Assembly (NCBI RefSeq): GCF_002846495.1
Contig: NZ_PJNE01000001.1
Span: 2,914,001-2,978,000, forward strand
DNA: 64,000 nucleotides
Direction: 5' to 3'
From: Phycicoccus duodecadis
GTDB lineage: Bacteria > Actinomycetota > Actinomycetes > Actinomycetales > Dermatophilaceae
Position numbers and translations under genes: made by a program. Under the pieces are notes generated by a model. The model was not told the DNA's origin. It saw only the letters and a list, made by a program, of their open reading frames with translations, and did not search any database. Below, piece by piece: positions 26,011-36,845 of this stretch (position 1 is its first letter; each line of letters starts with the position of its first letter).

Positions 26011-26616
26011 ATGTCCGCCCGGCACGCGTGGCTCACCTTCCGGGTGGGGCCGCGCCCGCTCGAGCACCCCCTCACGACCACCGGCGCCCTCGACTGGGCC
26101 GCCGCCCTCTCGCGCCTGCACGCCCGCTGGTACGACGGCGCGGCGCCGCCCGCGGTCGCGGCGGTCTTTGTGCTCCAGTGGCTGCTGCAGGTGCCGGCCC
26201 ACACCGCCGCCCACGCCGCCGCCGCGGGGCCTTGGCGGGTGCGTGACCTGGCCGGCCTGACCTTCTCCCGTGGGGGCTCGCTCGTCCCCGACGTCGTGGC
26301 GCTGCCCGGGCTGGTCGCGGACCGACGCGACCTCGCGGGCCGCCTCGATGCGGCCGAGGCCGACTACCGGGCGGTGGCGGGGCCGATCGCCGCCGAGTAC
26401 CCCTCCCGCGTGCGGCTCGGCGCGCACACCCGCACGGCCCTGGTCGACGACATGTGGCACGCCGCCCGCCGGGAGGCCGAGGCGGCGACCGGCCGGCTCG
26501 CGCCGGGCGTCCTCCCCCGCGCGTCCTGCTGCCTGATCTACGCCCTTCCCGGGTGTGCCGAGTGCGCCGGGTGCCCCCGCCTGAGCGCACCCCCTGTGCC
26601 CCGCTCGAACCCCTGA
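26011..26616 (+). CDS. FhuF-like (2Fe-2S) protein, putative ferric-siderophore reductase
   Basis: About 201 residues. The C-terminus holds the FhuF-type cluster motif: two adjacent Cys (RASCCLIYAL), then CAECAGC, ending in PR. This unusual C-C-x10-C-x2-C pattern coordinates the 2Fe-2S centre of siderophore-iron reductases, which release iron in the cytosol by reducing Fe(III). The rest is an Ala-rich helical domain. A further Cys in the CAGC run gives five cysteines in all. ATG 26011 is the only good start; the frame is open back into lsr2, and the ribosome-binding site is weak. No siderophore transport genes lie nearby, so the physiological partner is unknown. Confidence 0.75.
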   Translation: MSARHAWLTFRVGPRPLEHPLTTTGALDWAAALSRLHARWYDGAAPPAVAAVFVLQWLLQVPAHTAAHAAAAGPWRVRDLAGLTFSRGGSLVPDVVALPGLVADRRDLAGRLDAAEADYRAVAGPIAAEYPSRVRLGAHTRTALVDDMWHAARREAEAATGRLAPGVLPRASCCLIYALPGCAECAGCPRLSAPPVPRSNP

Positions 26617-26756
26617 TTCCGCGGGGCTCGATTCCCGGCCCGGGAAAGGGGACCCGGAATCGGTGGCCACGGTTCCGAGACCCCTATTTCCTCGATCACC
26701 ACCATTCCGCCGACGATCCCCGGCAGCCGGGCGTCGCGTGCGGCCGGTCCGGTCCG

Positions 26757-26762
26757 TATGGT
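26757..26762 (+). promoter_or_regulatory. -10 box TATGGT of a probably leaderless ppsR transcript
   Basis: TATGGT ends 6 nt before ATG 26769. The 152-nt region upstream is otherwise an intergenic stretch with a short inverted repeat (TTCCCGG/CCGGGAA at 26632-26646). Confidence 0.5.
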
Positions 26763-26768
26763 CCTGTC

Positions 26769-27629
26769 ATGGAGCATCCGCCCGACCCCCGCCCGGCGTC
26801 GACCGACGAGCCCGGGCCGGCCACCCCGGTGTTCTTCCTCGCAGGGGGCACCGGCATCTCGGCCGAGACCCTCGGCAACCTGATCATCAGCCAGTTCCCC
26901 ACCGTGGCCTTCGTGCGGCGCAAGATCCCGTTCATCCGCACGGTCGAGCAGGCCCACCGGGTGGTCGAGGAGCTCGACGCCGCGATGACCGAGTCGGTCA
27001 CGCCCATCGTCTTCTCCAGCGTGGCCGACGACGAGCTGCGCGAGGTGCTGCTCGGCACCCGGTGCGCCTTCATCGACCTGTTCGGCACCCACCTCGACAT
27101 CGTCGAGCGGGTCCTGCACGTCAACGCCAGCCCCAAGGTGCCGGCCCTGCACGGGCTGGGCGACATCCAGCGCTACGAGCGGCGGATGAAGGCCATCGAT
27201 TTCTCGCTCGAGCACGACGACGGCGCGAGCCTGCGCAACCTCCAGCACGCCGAGCTCATCCTCGTCGCGCCCTCGCGCTGCGGGAAGACGCCGACCTCGC
27301 TCTACCTGGCCCTCCAGCACGGGGTCAAGGTGGCCAACTACCCGCTGGTCGACGAGGACCTGCGCTCGACCGTGCTGCCCGAGCCGGTGCGTCCCTTCCT
27401 CGACCGCTGCGTGGCCCTGACCTCCACGCCGGCGCGGCTCAGCCAGGTGCGCAGCGAGCGCCGCCCCGGCTCCACCTACGCCTCGCTCCAGCAGTGCACC
27501 TGGGAGCTGAAGCGGGCCGAGGAGCTCTACCGCGCCCACCAGCTCCCCGTCATCGACTCCGCCGGGATGTCGGTCGAGGAGATGGCGGCCGTGATCATGC
27601 ACACGCGTCAGCTCACGGGCTCGGCCTGA
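26769..27629 (+). CDS. ppsR: PEP synthase regulatory protein (kinase/pyrophosphorylase)
   Basis: 286 residues of the DUF299 family. Seen: N-terminal [19 protein letters not shown], the P-loop-like [18 protein letters not shown] (around residue 170), VANYPLV, and [20 protein letters not shown] near the C-terminus. These bifunctional enzymes use ADP to phosphorylate, and Pi to dephosphorylate, a threonine next to the catalytic histidine of PEP synthase or pyruvate phosphate dikinase. The target gene follows 61 nt downstream, which makes the assignment to PEP synthase control firm. The start fits a leaderless transcript. Confidence 0.93.
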   Translation: MEHPPDPRPASTDEPGPATPVFFLAGGTGISAETLGNLIISQFPTVAFVRRKIPFIRTVEQAHRVVEELDAAMTESVTPIVFSSVADDELREVLLGTRCAFIDLFGTHLDIVERVLHVNASPKVPALHGLGDIQRYERRMKAIDFSLEHDDGASLRNLQHAELILVAPSRCGKTPTSLYLALQHGVKVANYPLVDEDLRSTVLPEPVRPFLDRCVALTSTPARLSQVRSERRPGSTYASLQQCTWELKRAEELYRAHQLPVIDSAGMSVEEMAAVIMHTRQLTGSA

Positions 27630-27690
27630 CCAGGGCTGTCATCCTGTCCTCCGCCGCACCGTCGCGCCGCCCCCGAAAGGACCCCCGCCC

Positions 27691-30069
<2,379 letters not shown>

Positions 30070-30105
30070 GCCGCCGGGCGCGCCCCTGGCGGCCGGGCGC
30101 CCCGG

Positions 30106-30984
30106 TCAGGGCAGGTCGGCGACGAGGTCCCCGTCGCGCTCGACCCGCTCGAGGACCTCGTCGAACATCAGCTGGGTCAGCGCACCCGGTGCGTCGGCGC
30201 CGCGTTCGACCTCGTCCCAGGAGCGCGGCGCCGCCACGTGCGGCAGCTCGCGCCCGCGCAGCGAGTACGGGCTGATGGTGGTCTTGGCGGCGACGTTCTG
30301 GCTCCAGTCGAGGAACACCTTGCCGGGGCGCAGCGACTTGGTCATCTTCCAGAGCACCAGGCCCGGATGCTTCTTGGTCAGCTCCTGCGCGAGCTGCTGC
30401 GCGAGGTCGCGCACCTGGTCCGAGGTCAGGTCGCCGCCGAGCGCCGCGTAGAGCTGCATCCCCTTGCTCCCCGAGGTGACCGGGAACAGGTCCAGGCCCA
30501 GGCGCTCGAGCCGCTCGCGCACCAGGAGGGCCACCTGGGCGCACTCGTGCAGGCCGGCCGGGGTGCCGGGGTCGAGGTCGATGACCAGCCGGTCGGGGTT
30601 CTCGCGCTCGCCGGTGTCGGTGACCGTCCACTGCGGCACGTGCAGCTCGAGGGAGTTGAGGTTGACCAGGTAGGCCAGCTCGGCGACCCCCGGCACCAGC
30701 GGGTAGGTGACGTCGTCGACGTCCACCCGGGGCAGCCAGGCGGGCGCCCCCGAGGGCACGTTCTTCTCGAAGAACATCTGGTCGGCGACCCCGTGCGGCC
30801 AGCGCACCCGGGTGACCGGGCGCCCCGCCAGATGGGGCAGCAGCACCGGCGCCACGCGCGCGTAGTAGTCGAGCACCTCGCCCTTGGTCGTCTCGGTGGC
30901 GGGGTACATCACCTTCTCGAGACTGGTGAGCCGTAGCCGGCGGCCCCCCACCTCGACCCGGGTCACCGAGGGCTCAGCCGCCAT
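30106..30984 (-). CDS. ligD: LigD-type NHEJ polymerase (primase-like) domain protein
   Basis: 292 residues corresponding to the POL domain of LigD alone. Motifs: LTSLEKVMYPATETTKGEVL, VRWPHGV, FFEKNVPSGAP, the catalytic DxD in RLVIDLDPGTPAGLHEC (around residue 132), TSGSKGMQLYAALGG and VFLDWSQNVAAKTTISPYSLRG. It fills gaps and adds nucleotides or ribonucleotides at broken ends during non-homologous end joining. In Mycobacterium, POL, phosphoesterase and ligase are fused; here POL is a separate gene overlapping the ligase gene by 11 nt, and no phosphoesterase domain is present in either. Confidence 0.93.
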   Translation of the reverse strand: MAAEPSVTRVEVGGRRLRLTSLEKVMYPATETTKGEVLDYYARVAPVLLPHLAGRPVTRVRWPHGVADQMFFEKNVPSGAPAWLPRVDVDDVTYPLVPGVAELAYLVNLNSLELHVPQWTVTDTGERENPDRLVIDLDPGTPAGLHECAQVALLVRERLERLGLDLFPVTSGSKGMQLYAALGGDLTSDQVRDLAQQLAQELTKKHPGLVLWKMTKSLRPGKVFLDWSQNVAAKTTISPYSLRGRELPHVAAPRSWDEVERGADAPGALTQLMFDEVLERVERDGDLVADLP

Positions 30985-31930
30985 CCTCGACCTCCTGCAG
31001 CTCCGCGGGCGTCAGGTCGTGCCGGACGCCGAGGTAGGTCGGCTGGCGCAGGCGGTGGTCGGCGGTGAGCATGAGGGTGCGGACCTCCACGACCAGGGCC
31101 GGGCGCACCCACGTGGCCCCGGACGCGTCGATGCGGGGCACCTCGTCGGCGAAGGGCGGGGTGTCGGACTCGAGGGGCCGCAGGCGGCGCAGCAGGGCCT
31201 CGCCCGCCGCCCCGGCCAGCCCCGAGCCGACGCGGCCCGCGTAGCGCCAGCCGCCCTCGCCGTCGGGCAACCCCACGAGCACCGCCCCCAGCCGGTCGGC
31301 CGACGAGGCGCCGGAGCCCGCCTCGGGACGCCAGCCGCCGACCAGCACCGAGTAGGTGCGCCGGTGGGCGACCTTGCGCCAGTCCGGGGAGCGCCGGCCG
31401 GTGAGGTAGCGGGCGCTGCGGCGCTTGCTGACCACCCCCTCCAGGCCCTGCTCGTCGGTGACGCGCAGCAGCACGTCGCCGTCGTCGTGGACCTCGGGCA
31501 CCTGCCACGACCGGCCGGTGAGGTCGAGCTCCTCGAGGAGGCGGCGCCGGGTGGTCCAGGGCTGCCCGGTGAGGTCCTGCTCGAAGAGGCGCAGCAGGTC
31601 GAAGACGATGAGGGTCACCGGCCGGGTCGCGGCCAGCGTCTCGGCCTTGCGCCGCTGGGTGACGTGCATCCGCTCGGTCAGGGCGTGGAAGCTCGGGCGC
31701 CCCTCGTCCATGGCCACCACCTCGCCGTCGAGCAGCAGGTCGTCGTAGGTGCCGGCCAGGCCGTCGAGCTCGGGGAAGGCCGCAGTCACGTCGCGCTCGG
31801 TCCGCGACGTGACGACCACCCGGCCGCCGCGGACGTCGACGAGCACCCGCATCCCGTCCCACTTGACCTCGTGCACCCACTCCGGCCCGCGCGGCGGCGC
31901 GTCGGCGGCGGTCGCGAGCATCGGGCGCAT
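30974..31930 (-). CDS. ATP-dependent DNA ligase, LigD/LigC-type ligase domain
   Basis: 318 residues. The nucleotidyltransferase motif I is EVKWDGMRVLVDVRGG, with the adenylated Lys near residue 25. Motif III appears as LIVFDLLRL, motif IV as EGVVSKRRSARY and motif V as WRKVAHRR. An OB-fold follows, ending RQPTYLGVRHDLTPAEL, the standard C-terminus of LigD ligase domains. It seals nicks left after Ku-directed end joining. ATG 31930 gives the conserved MRPMLATAA beginning. It is the first gene of a two-gene operon with the polymerase and diverges from the TOPRIM gene over 68 nt. Confidence 0.93.
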   Translation of the reverse strand: MRPMLATAADAPPRGPEWVHEVKWDGMRVLVDVRGGRVVVTSRTERDVTAAFPELDGLAGTYDDLLLDGEVVAMDEGRPSFHALTERMHVTQRRKAETLAATRPVTLIVFDLLRLFEQDLTGQPWTTRRRLLEELDLTGRSWQVPEVHDDGDVLLRVTDEQGLEGVVSKRRSARYLTGRRSPDWRKVAHRRTYSVLVGGWRPEAGSGASSADRLGAVLVGLPDGEGGWRYAGRVGSGLAGAAGEALLRRLRPLESDTPPFADEVPRIDASGATWVRPALVVEVRTLMLTADHRLRQPTYLGVRHDLTPAELQEVEDGG

Positions 31931-31986
31931 GGGCCCATCCTGCCGTGCGGCGCGTGGCCCGGGCCCGGACGCGGCGCGCACTGGGC

Positions 31987-31992
31987 TACCGT
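31987..31992 (+). promoter_or_regulatory. -10 box TACCGT of a probably leaderless TOPRIM-gene transcript
   Basis: TACCGT ends 6 nt before ATG 31999, with no ribosome-binding site. Confidence 0.45.
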
Positions 31993-31998
31993 CCGCGG

Positions 31999-32571
31999 AT
32001 GGAGCCGCCCCGCCCGGGTGCCGTGGCGCGTCCCGTCGTCCTGGTCGAGGGCGAGAGCGACGCGGTGGTGGTGCGCGCCCTGCTGCGCGACCGGGCCCCC
32101 GGGGTGGGCGTCACCCCGATGGGCGGCGTCACCAACCTGCTGCGCTTCCTCGACCGGCTCGGCGGGCCCGGGCCACACGTCCTGGCCCTGGTCGACCAGG
32201 GCGAGACCCGCTTCGCGACCGGGGCGCTGCGCCGGCACGGGGTCCGGGCCGAGAGCGTCGAGGAGCTGGCGTGGCACGGCGTCTTCGTCTGCGAGCGCGA
32301 CCTCGAGGAGGTCCTCATCCGCGGGCTGGGACCCGGGACCGTCGTCGACACCCTGGCCGGGATGGGCGAGGGGGCGGCGTTCGAGACCTTCACCCGGATG
32401 CCGCAGTGGCGGGGCCGCCCCGTGGCCGACCAGCTGCACCGCTTCGCCGGCTCCGGGTCGGGACGCAAGGCCCGGCTGGCCGCCCGGCTGGTGGAGCGCC
32501 TCGACCCCGGCGCCCTCCCCGCCCCGCTCGACGCCCTGGTGGCGGCCGCGGCCGCCGTACCCCTGCCCTGA
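31999..32571 (+). CDS. TOPRIM nucleotidyltransferase/hydrolase-domain protein
   Basis: 190 residues. The TOPRIM glutamate is in VVLVEGESDAVVVRALL (around residue 19). A glycine-rich MGGVTNLLRFLDRLG follows. The acidic cluster is ALVDQGETRFATGALRRHG, where DQGE takes the place of the usual DxD. Further blocks are WHGVFVCERDLEEVLIRGLG and GSGSGRKARLAARLVERL. The same blocks occur, as I recall, in a family of small actinobacterial proteins related to the TOPRIM domain of OLD nucleases, with no AAA ATPase attached. A nuclease or nucleotide-binding role is probable, but catalysis is not established. It is divergent from the LigD genes and upstream of the SPFH and Ku genes. Confidence 0.8.
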   Translation: MEPPRPGAVARPVVLVEGESDAVVVRALLRDRAPGVGVTPMGGVTNLLRFLDRLGGPGPHVLALVDQGETRFATGALRRHGVRAESVEELAWHGVFVCERDLEEVLIRGLGPGTVVDTLAGMGEGAAFETFTRMPQWRGRPVADQLHRFAGSGSGRKARLAARLVERLDPGALPAPLDALVAAAAAVPLP

Positions 32572-32939
32572 CCGACGGAAAACCGGTGGCGGGGCGCCCC
32601 GCCGGGGCGGTATCCTTCTCGACGGACAACGGTCGGGAAGCAGCCCACCCCGGGGTACCGGGACGGTCCTGCGCGTCGCCCGTCCGTGGTGGATCCTCAG
32701 CCCTCCACCGGCGGGCACCTGGTGTCCGGGGTTCGACTCCCCAGGCGCCACCGGTCGGACCTCGGACGCCTGCGGCCCTGCGGTCCGGTGCTGCCCGTCC
32801 GGAGCGCCGGCACCCCGCCGTCGGCAGCCGCCGCCCGGTGGCGTCACCCCGGTCCGTCCCGTCCTGTTCGTTCCCTCCGTCCGTCCCACCCGTTCCGTCC
32901 CACCCGTTCCGTCCCACCCGGCCCCCGAGGAGGTGCCCG
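32572..32939. other. 368-nt intergenic region with structured, tRNA-3'-end-like sequence
   Basis: No gene is seen. It holds a -10-like TATCCT at 32611-32616, a possible pairing of ACGGAC (about 32622) with GTCCGT (about 32682), a GGTGGA/TCCACC hairpin (about 32688-32708), a T-arm-like GGGGTTCGACTCCCC followed by AGGCGCCACC (32728-32752), and a 14-bp tandem repeat near its end. A full cloverleaf or tmRNA could not be folded by eye. Confidence 0.5.
32881..32920. repeat. 14-bp tandem repeat, nearly three copies
   Basis: The unit CCGTCCCACCCGTT occurs at 32881-32894 and 32895-32908, with a 12-base partial third copy at 32909-32920, just before the ribosome-binding site of the SPFH gene. A looser CCGTTC/CCGTCC pattern extends upstream. 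Confidence 0.8.
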
Positions 32940-33629
32940 ATGTCCCTGTTCCACCTGACCGTCCCCACCCACCAGTCCGTGGTCGAGTACCGCCACGGCG
33001 CGCTGCTCCGGGTGCTGGGCCCGGGCCGCCACCGCCGGCGCCGCGGAGTGCTGCGGCACGCGGTCGACCGCCGCGAGTCGCTGCTGGCACTCGCGCCGCA
33101 GGAGGTCCTGACCGCCGACGGCGTGAGCGTGCGGGTCTCCGCCACCCTGCGGTGGGCCGTCGTGGACCCCGTGGCGTGGCTGGAGCGGTCGTCCGACCCG
33201 GGCGGCACCGTCTACCTGGCCGCCCAGGTGGCCCTGCGCGAGGCGCTGGCCGGGCTGGGGGCCGAGGAGCTCGGCCGCCGGGGCGCGGCGCTGCCTCTGG
33301 GGTCGCTCACGGCGGCGGTCGACGCCGTGGCGCGCGAGGTCGGGATCGAGGTCCGGGAGGTCGTCGTCAAGGACGTCGTCCTGCCCGGCGAGCTGCGGTC
33401 CGCGGCCCTGGAGCTGGTGGCGGCGCGCTCGCGCGGCGCGGCCCAGCTCGAGGCCGCGCGGGCCGAGAGCGCGGCGCTGCGTTCGCTCGCGAACGGCGCA
33501 CGACTCCTCGAGAGCCACCCCGCGCTGGCCCGCATCCGGCTGGTCCAGTCCGCCCCGCCGGGGTCGACGGTCGTGCTCCGCCTCGACGGCCCCGACGACG
33601 TCGGGACCGTCGCTGCGGGCGAGGGCTGA
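32940..33629 (+). CDS. SPFH/band-7 (slipin-like) domain protein without membrane anchor
   Basis: 229 residues. It begins MSLFHLTVPTHQSVVEYRHG and continues LLRVLGPGRHRRR. The band-7 core follows: APQEVLTADGVSVRVSATLRWAV and DPVAWLERSSDPGGTVYLAAQVALREALAGLGAEEL, then VGIEVREVVVKDVVLPGELR. This matches slipins/stomatins, which normally begin with a membrane hairpin; none is seen here, so the protein may be soluble or peripheral. The C-terminal helix is Ala/Glu-rich, as in SPFH oligomerisation tails. GAGGAGG gives a strong ribosome-binding site. It lies between the TOPRIM gene and ku; a scaffold role at membranes or DNA is speculation. Confidence 0.75.
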   Translation: MSLFHLTVPTHQSVVEYRHGALLRVLGPGRHRRRRGVLRHAVDRRESLLALAPQEVLTADGVSVRVSATLRWAVVDPVAWLERSSDPGGTVYLAAQVALREALAGLGAEELGRRGAALPLGSLTAAVDAVAREVGIEVREVVVKDVVLPGELRSAALELVAARSRGAAQLEAARAESAALRSLANGARLLESHPALARIRLVQSAPPGSTVVLRLDGPDDVGTVAAGEG

Positions 33630-33634
33630 CCGGA

Positions 33635-33664
33635 GGCCGCCGCACCCACCCGGGTGCGGCGGCC
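33635..33664 (+). terminator. Hairpin terminator after the SPFH gene
   Basis: Perfect 13-bp stem GGCCGCCGCACCC / GGGTGCGGCGGCC with a 4-nt loop starts six bases after the stop codon, so ku is likely transcribed from its own promoter. Confidence 0.7.
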
Positions 33665-33738
33665 CCTCCCCCGGGACGCCGTCCGGGCCTAGGCTGACCA
33701 GGGACGACGACGAGCAGGACCGGAAGGTGGCGCTGGGC

Positions 33739-34668
33739 ATGCGAGCGATCTGGAAGGGCGCGGTCTCCTTCGGCCTCGTCAACGTGCCGGTGCGCCTGTA
33801 CTCGGCCACCGAGAACCACGACGTGCAGTTCCGCCAGGTGCACCGCGAGGACGGCGGCCGCATCCGCTACAAGCGCATGTGCTCGATCGACGGCGAGGAG
33901 GTCAGCTATGACGACATCGCCAAGGGGTACGAGACCGAGGACGGCGACATGGTCGTCCTCACCGACGATGACTTCGCCGACCTCCCCTCGAGGACCTCCA
34001 AGGAGATCGGGGTCACCAAGTTCGTCCCCGCCGACCAGATCGACCCGATGTGGCTCGACAAGTCCTACTTCCTCGAGCCCGACAAGTCCGCCACCAAGCC
34101 CTACGTCCTGCTGCGCGACGCCCTCGAGAGCGAGAAGCGCGTCGCCATCGTCACGGTCTCCATCCGCACCCGGATGACGATGGCCGTGCTCCGGGTGCGC
34201 GACGGGGTCATCGTCATGCAGACCATGCTCTGGCCCGACGAGGTGCGGGCCGCCGAGTTCGCGCACGTCCAGGAGGAGACCCACGCCTCGAAGCAGGAGA
34301 TGGACATGGCGCGCATGCTCATCGACCAGCTCGCGGGCGACTACGACCCGGGCGAGTACGAGGACGACTACGCGCTCGCCGTCAAGGAGCTCGTGCGGGC
34401 CAAGGTCGAGGGCGGCGAGGTGCGCGTCGCGGCGGTCGAGGAGGAGGAGTCCGGCGAGGTCGTCGACCTGCTCGCAGCCCTGTCGCGCTCGGTCGAGAAG
34501 GCCAAGGCCGCCCGCGGCGAGGCACCCGCCCCGGCGAAGAGCGCCACGGCGTCGAAGACCGCCACCACGACGTCGGCCGCCAAGAAGGCCCCTGCCCAGA
34601 AGGCCGCCGCCAAGAAGTCGGCGACCAAGCGGACCGCCGCCAAGAAGGCCGAGAAGAAGGCCAGCTGA
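33739..34668 (+). CDS. ku: Ku DNA end-binding protein (NHEJ)
   Basis: About 309 residues. The bacterial Ku core starts MRAIWKGAVSFGLVNVPVRL and includes RYKRMCSIDGEEVSYDDIAKGYE, YFLEPDKSATKPYVLLRDAL and MLWPDEVRAAEF. A long Lys/Ala-rich tail (last 60 residues, repeated AAKK/ATK units) is a DNA-threading extension common in actinobacterial Ku. It forms a ring dimer on double-strand ends and recruits LigD. GTG 33727 in the same frame is an alternative start (adds MALG). Its LigD partners are 2 kb away on the other strand. Confidence 0.94.
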   Translation: MRAIWKGAVSFGLVNVPVRLYSATENHDVQFRQVHREDGGRIRYKRMCSIDGEEVSYDDIAKGYETEDGDMVVLTDDDFADLPSRTSKEIGVTKFVPADQIDPMWLDKSYFLEPDKSATKPYVLLRDALESEKRVAIVTVSIRTRMTMAVLRVRDGVIVMQTMLWPDEVRAAEFAHVQEETHASKQEMDMARMLIDQLAGDYDPGEYEDDYALAVKELVRAKVEGGEVRVAAVEEEESGEVVDLLAALSRSVEKAKAARGEAPAPAKSATASKTATTTSAAKKAPAQKAAAKKSATKRTAAKKAEKKAS

Positions 34669-34805
34669 GTCGGGCGGCATCGAGGACCGCCCCCGCCCCG
34701 GGCGCGTCCCGCGAGAAACCCGTGCCGCCGGGGCGCGCGAGACCTACCATCGTGGCCGGAGCCATCGGCCGGGGTGGGGCCGAGCACGCGCGCGGAGGGA
34801 TGACC

Positions 34806-36845
34806 ATGACGACGCTGCGCCGTGCGCTGGGGGCGCTGGCCGCCGCCGGCGTGGTGGCGGCGACCCTCGTCGTCGGCGCGCCCGTCGCCCGGGCCGAGCA
34901 GGGCCTGACCGTCGCGGCCACCAGCCGCTATGTCTACGACGCGGAGGCCCAGGTCGTGCGGGCCACCATGACCCTCGACCTGAGCAACGTCAGCCCCGAC
35001 CGCCAGAGCGGCGGCGGTGTCTACACCTACTTCTTCCAGGGCTACTCGGTCCCCATCCCCCAGAGCTCGGCCCGGGTGCGGGCCCAGAGCGACGGCTCCC
35101 GGCTCGACGTGCGCGTCGGCGGCACCGACGACCCGAGCATCGCACTGGCCCGCATCACCTTCCCGGACCTGCGCTACCGCCAGAGCCGGCGCATCGTGCT
35201 GACGTACGAGATCCGCGGCCGCGCGCCCCGCTCCACCGACAGCACCCGCGTCGGGCCCGGCTACGCCACGTTCGTGGCCTACGGCCCGGGCGACGAGGGC
35301 AGCAACCGGGTCGAGGTGGTCGCGCCGTCGGCCATGTCGTTCACCAGCACGGTCGACGGCTTCGAGGACGAGACCAGCGGCGGCGTCTCCACGTACACCG
35401 CCACCCGGAACACCTTCGACGGTGGCCTGTGGTCGGTCGTCTCGCTGCGCGACCCCGACCAGGTGCGCGAGAGCACGGTGCGCGTCGAGGACCTGTCGTT
35501 CACCCTGTCGGCCTTCCCCGACGACGACCTGTGGTCCTCCTTCGTGTCCACCACCGTCCGCACGGGCCTGCCCACCCTCGAGACCCTGGTGGGCAACCCG
35601 TGGCCCGGCGGCCTCGAGCAGATCCGCGAGGACGCCTCGCCGTCGCTGCGCGGGTACGACGGCTGGTTCGACCCCCAGGGCGACGAGATCGTCGTCGGCG
35701 AGCAGCTGGACGACGACCTCATCTACCACGAGCTCTCGCACGCCTGGGTGTCCGGCGACCGCTTCGACCAGCGCTGGCTCTACGAGGGCCTGGCCCAGGT
35801 CATCGCCGAGCGGACCGTGCAGCGCACCGGCGGCCGTCCCACGAAGCACCCCGTGGTCTCGCGCCGGGGCACCGGGGCCGTCGCGCTCAACGACTGGGAC
35901 GGGGATGCCGGGAGCCGCTCGACCGACCTCGAGACCTACGCCTACCCGGCCTCCTACGCTGCCATGAAGGCCCTGCTCGGGTCGCTCGACGACCAGCGCT
36001 TCGCCGCGGTGGTCGGCGCGGGCATCCGGGGTGAGCGCGCGTACGACCCGCCGGGCACCGTCACCCCCAGCGCCGGGCGCACCTCCTGGTCGGACTGGCT
36101 CGACCTGGTCGAGACCCGCGGCGGCGTCACGACCGCACCGAAGGTCTTCACCACCTGGGTCCTGGACGGCAAGCAGGTGGCCCTGCTCGCGCCGCGCGCC
36201 CGCGAGCGCGCCGCCTACTCCGCGCTCGACGAGGCCGACGGCGCGTGGCTGCCACCCGAGGGGCTGCGCGACGCCCTCAGCTCCTGGGACTTCGACCGCA
36301 GCCGGGCGGTGCGGGGCGAGATCGCGCCCCTGGGGGCGGGCGCCGCGGCCGTCCAGGACGCCGCGCAGCGCACCGGGCTGCCGGTACCGGCGGCGGTGCG
36401 GCAGGCCTACGAGCGCGCGAGCGTCGACGACGACTACCGGGCGCTGGGGACCTCCCTGCCCGCTGCGGCTGCTGCCATCACCGCCGTCGCCCGGGCCCGC
36501 ACCCGGGCCGCCGCCCTCGACGACCCGTTCAGCGAGCTCGGTGCCCGCCTCCTGGAGGTGCCCGAGCGCACCGCGCACGCGACCGCGCTGCTCGCCGACG
36601 GCCGCGTGGCCCCGGCCGTCGCGGCCGCGGCCGACGTGTCGCACCGGGCCGGCTGGGCGCCGGCCCTGGGCGCCGCGCTGCCGGCGGCGGCCCTGCTGCT
36701 GGTGGCCGCCCTCGGCAGCGCGGTGGTGCTGGCCGTGCGCCGCTCGCGCCGCCGGGCTCAGAGCACCCGCAGCATCCGGACGTTGCCGAGGGTGTTGGGC
36801 TTGACCCGCTCGAGGTCGAGGAACTCGGCTACGCCCTCGTCGTAG
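34806..36845 (+). CDS. Secreted/membrane-anchored HExxH metallopeptidase-like protein
   Basis: About 679 residues. A signal peptide (residues 1-27, ending VARAEQ) is followed by a beta-rich N-terminal region resembling the M1-aminopeptidase front domain. The zinc-binding HELSH lies in IYHELSHAWVSGD, and YEGLAQVIAE downstream supplies the third-ligand Glu, giving the HExxH-N(about 18)-E pattern of gluzincins. Near the C-terminus one hydrophobic segment (PAAALLLVAALGSAVVLAV) and a basic tail suggest anchoring to the membrane with the enzyme outside. GGAGGG sits at ideal distance from ATG 34806, so this is preferred over ATG 34800. The last 88 nt overlap the convergent acetyltransferase gene. 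Peptidase activity is inferred. Confidence 0.75.
   Translation: MTTLRRALGALAAAGVVAATLVVGAPVARAEQGLTVAATSRYVYDAEAQVVRATMTLDLSNVSPDRQSGGGVYTYFFQGYSVPIPQSSARVRAQSDGSRLDVRVGGTDDPSIALARITFPDLRYRQSRRIVLTYEIRGRAPRSTDSTRVGPGYATFVAYGPGDEGSNRVEVVAPSAMSFTSTVDGFEDETSGGVSTYTATRNTFDGGLWSVVSLRDPDQVRESTVRVEDLSFTLSAFPDDDLWSSFVSTTVRTGLPTLETLVGNPWPGGLEQIREDASPSLRGYDGWFDPQGDEIVVGEQLDDDLIYHELSHAWVSGDRFDQRWLYEGLAQVIAERTVQRTGGRPTKHPVVSRRGTGAVALNDWDGDAGSRSTDLETYAYPASYAAMKALLGSLDDQRFAAVVGAGIRGERAYDPPGTVTPSAGRTSWSDWLDLVETRGGVTTAPKVFTTWVLDGKQVALLAPRARERAAYSALDEADGAWLPPEGLRDALSSWDFDRSRAVRGEIAPLGAGAAAVQDAAQRTGLPVPAAVRQAYERASVDDDYRALGTSLPAAAAAITAVARARTRAAALDDPFSELGARLLEVPERTAHATALLADGRVAPAVAAAADVSHRAGWAPALGAALPAAALLLVAALGSAVVLAVRRSRRRAQSTRSIRTLPRVLGLTRSRSRNSATPSS

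Noticed and set aside
32590..32752. A complete tmRNA or tRNA gene
   Set aside because: Only the T-arm and 3' acceptor-like segment could be seen; no tmRNA 5' end, tag peptide frame or cloverleaf fits, and the length is too short for tmRNA. Kept as a finding only.
34491..34668. Lys/Ala repeat at the end of ku as a possible separate repeat element
   Set aside because: It is the ordinary basic tail of actinobacterial Ku, in frame with the protein.
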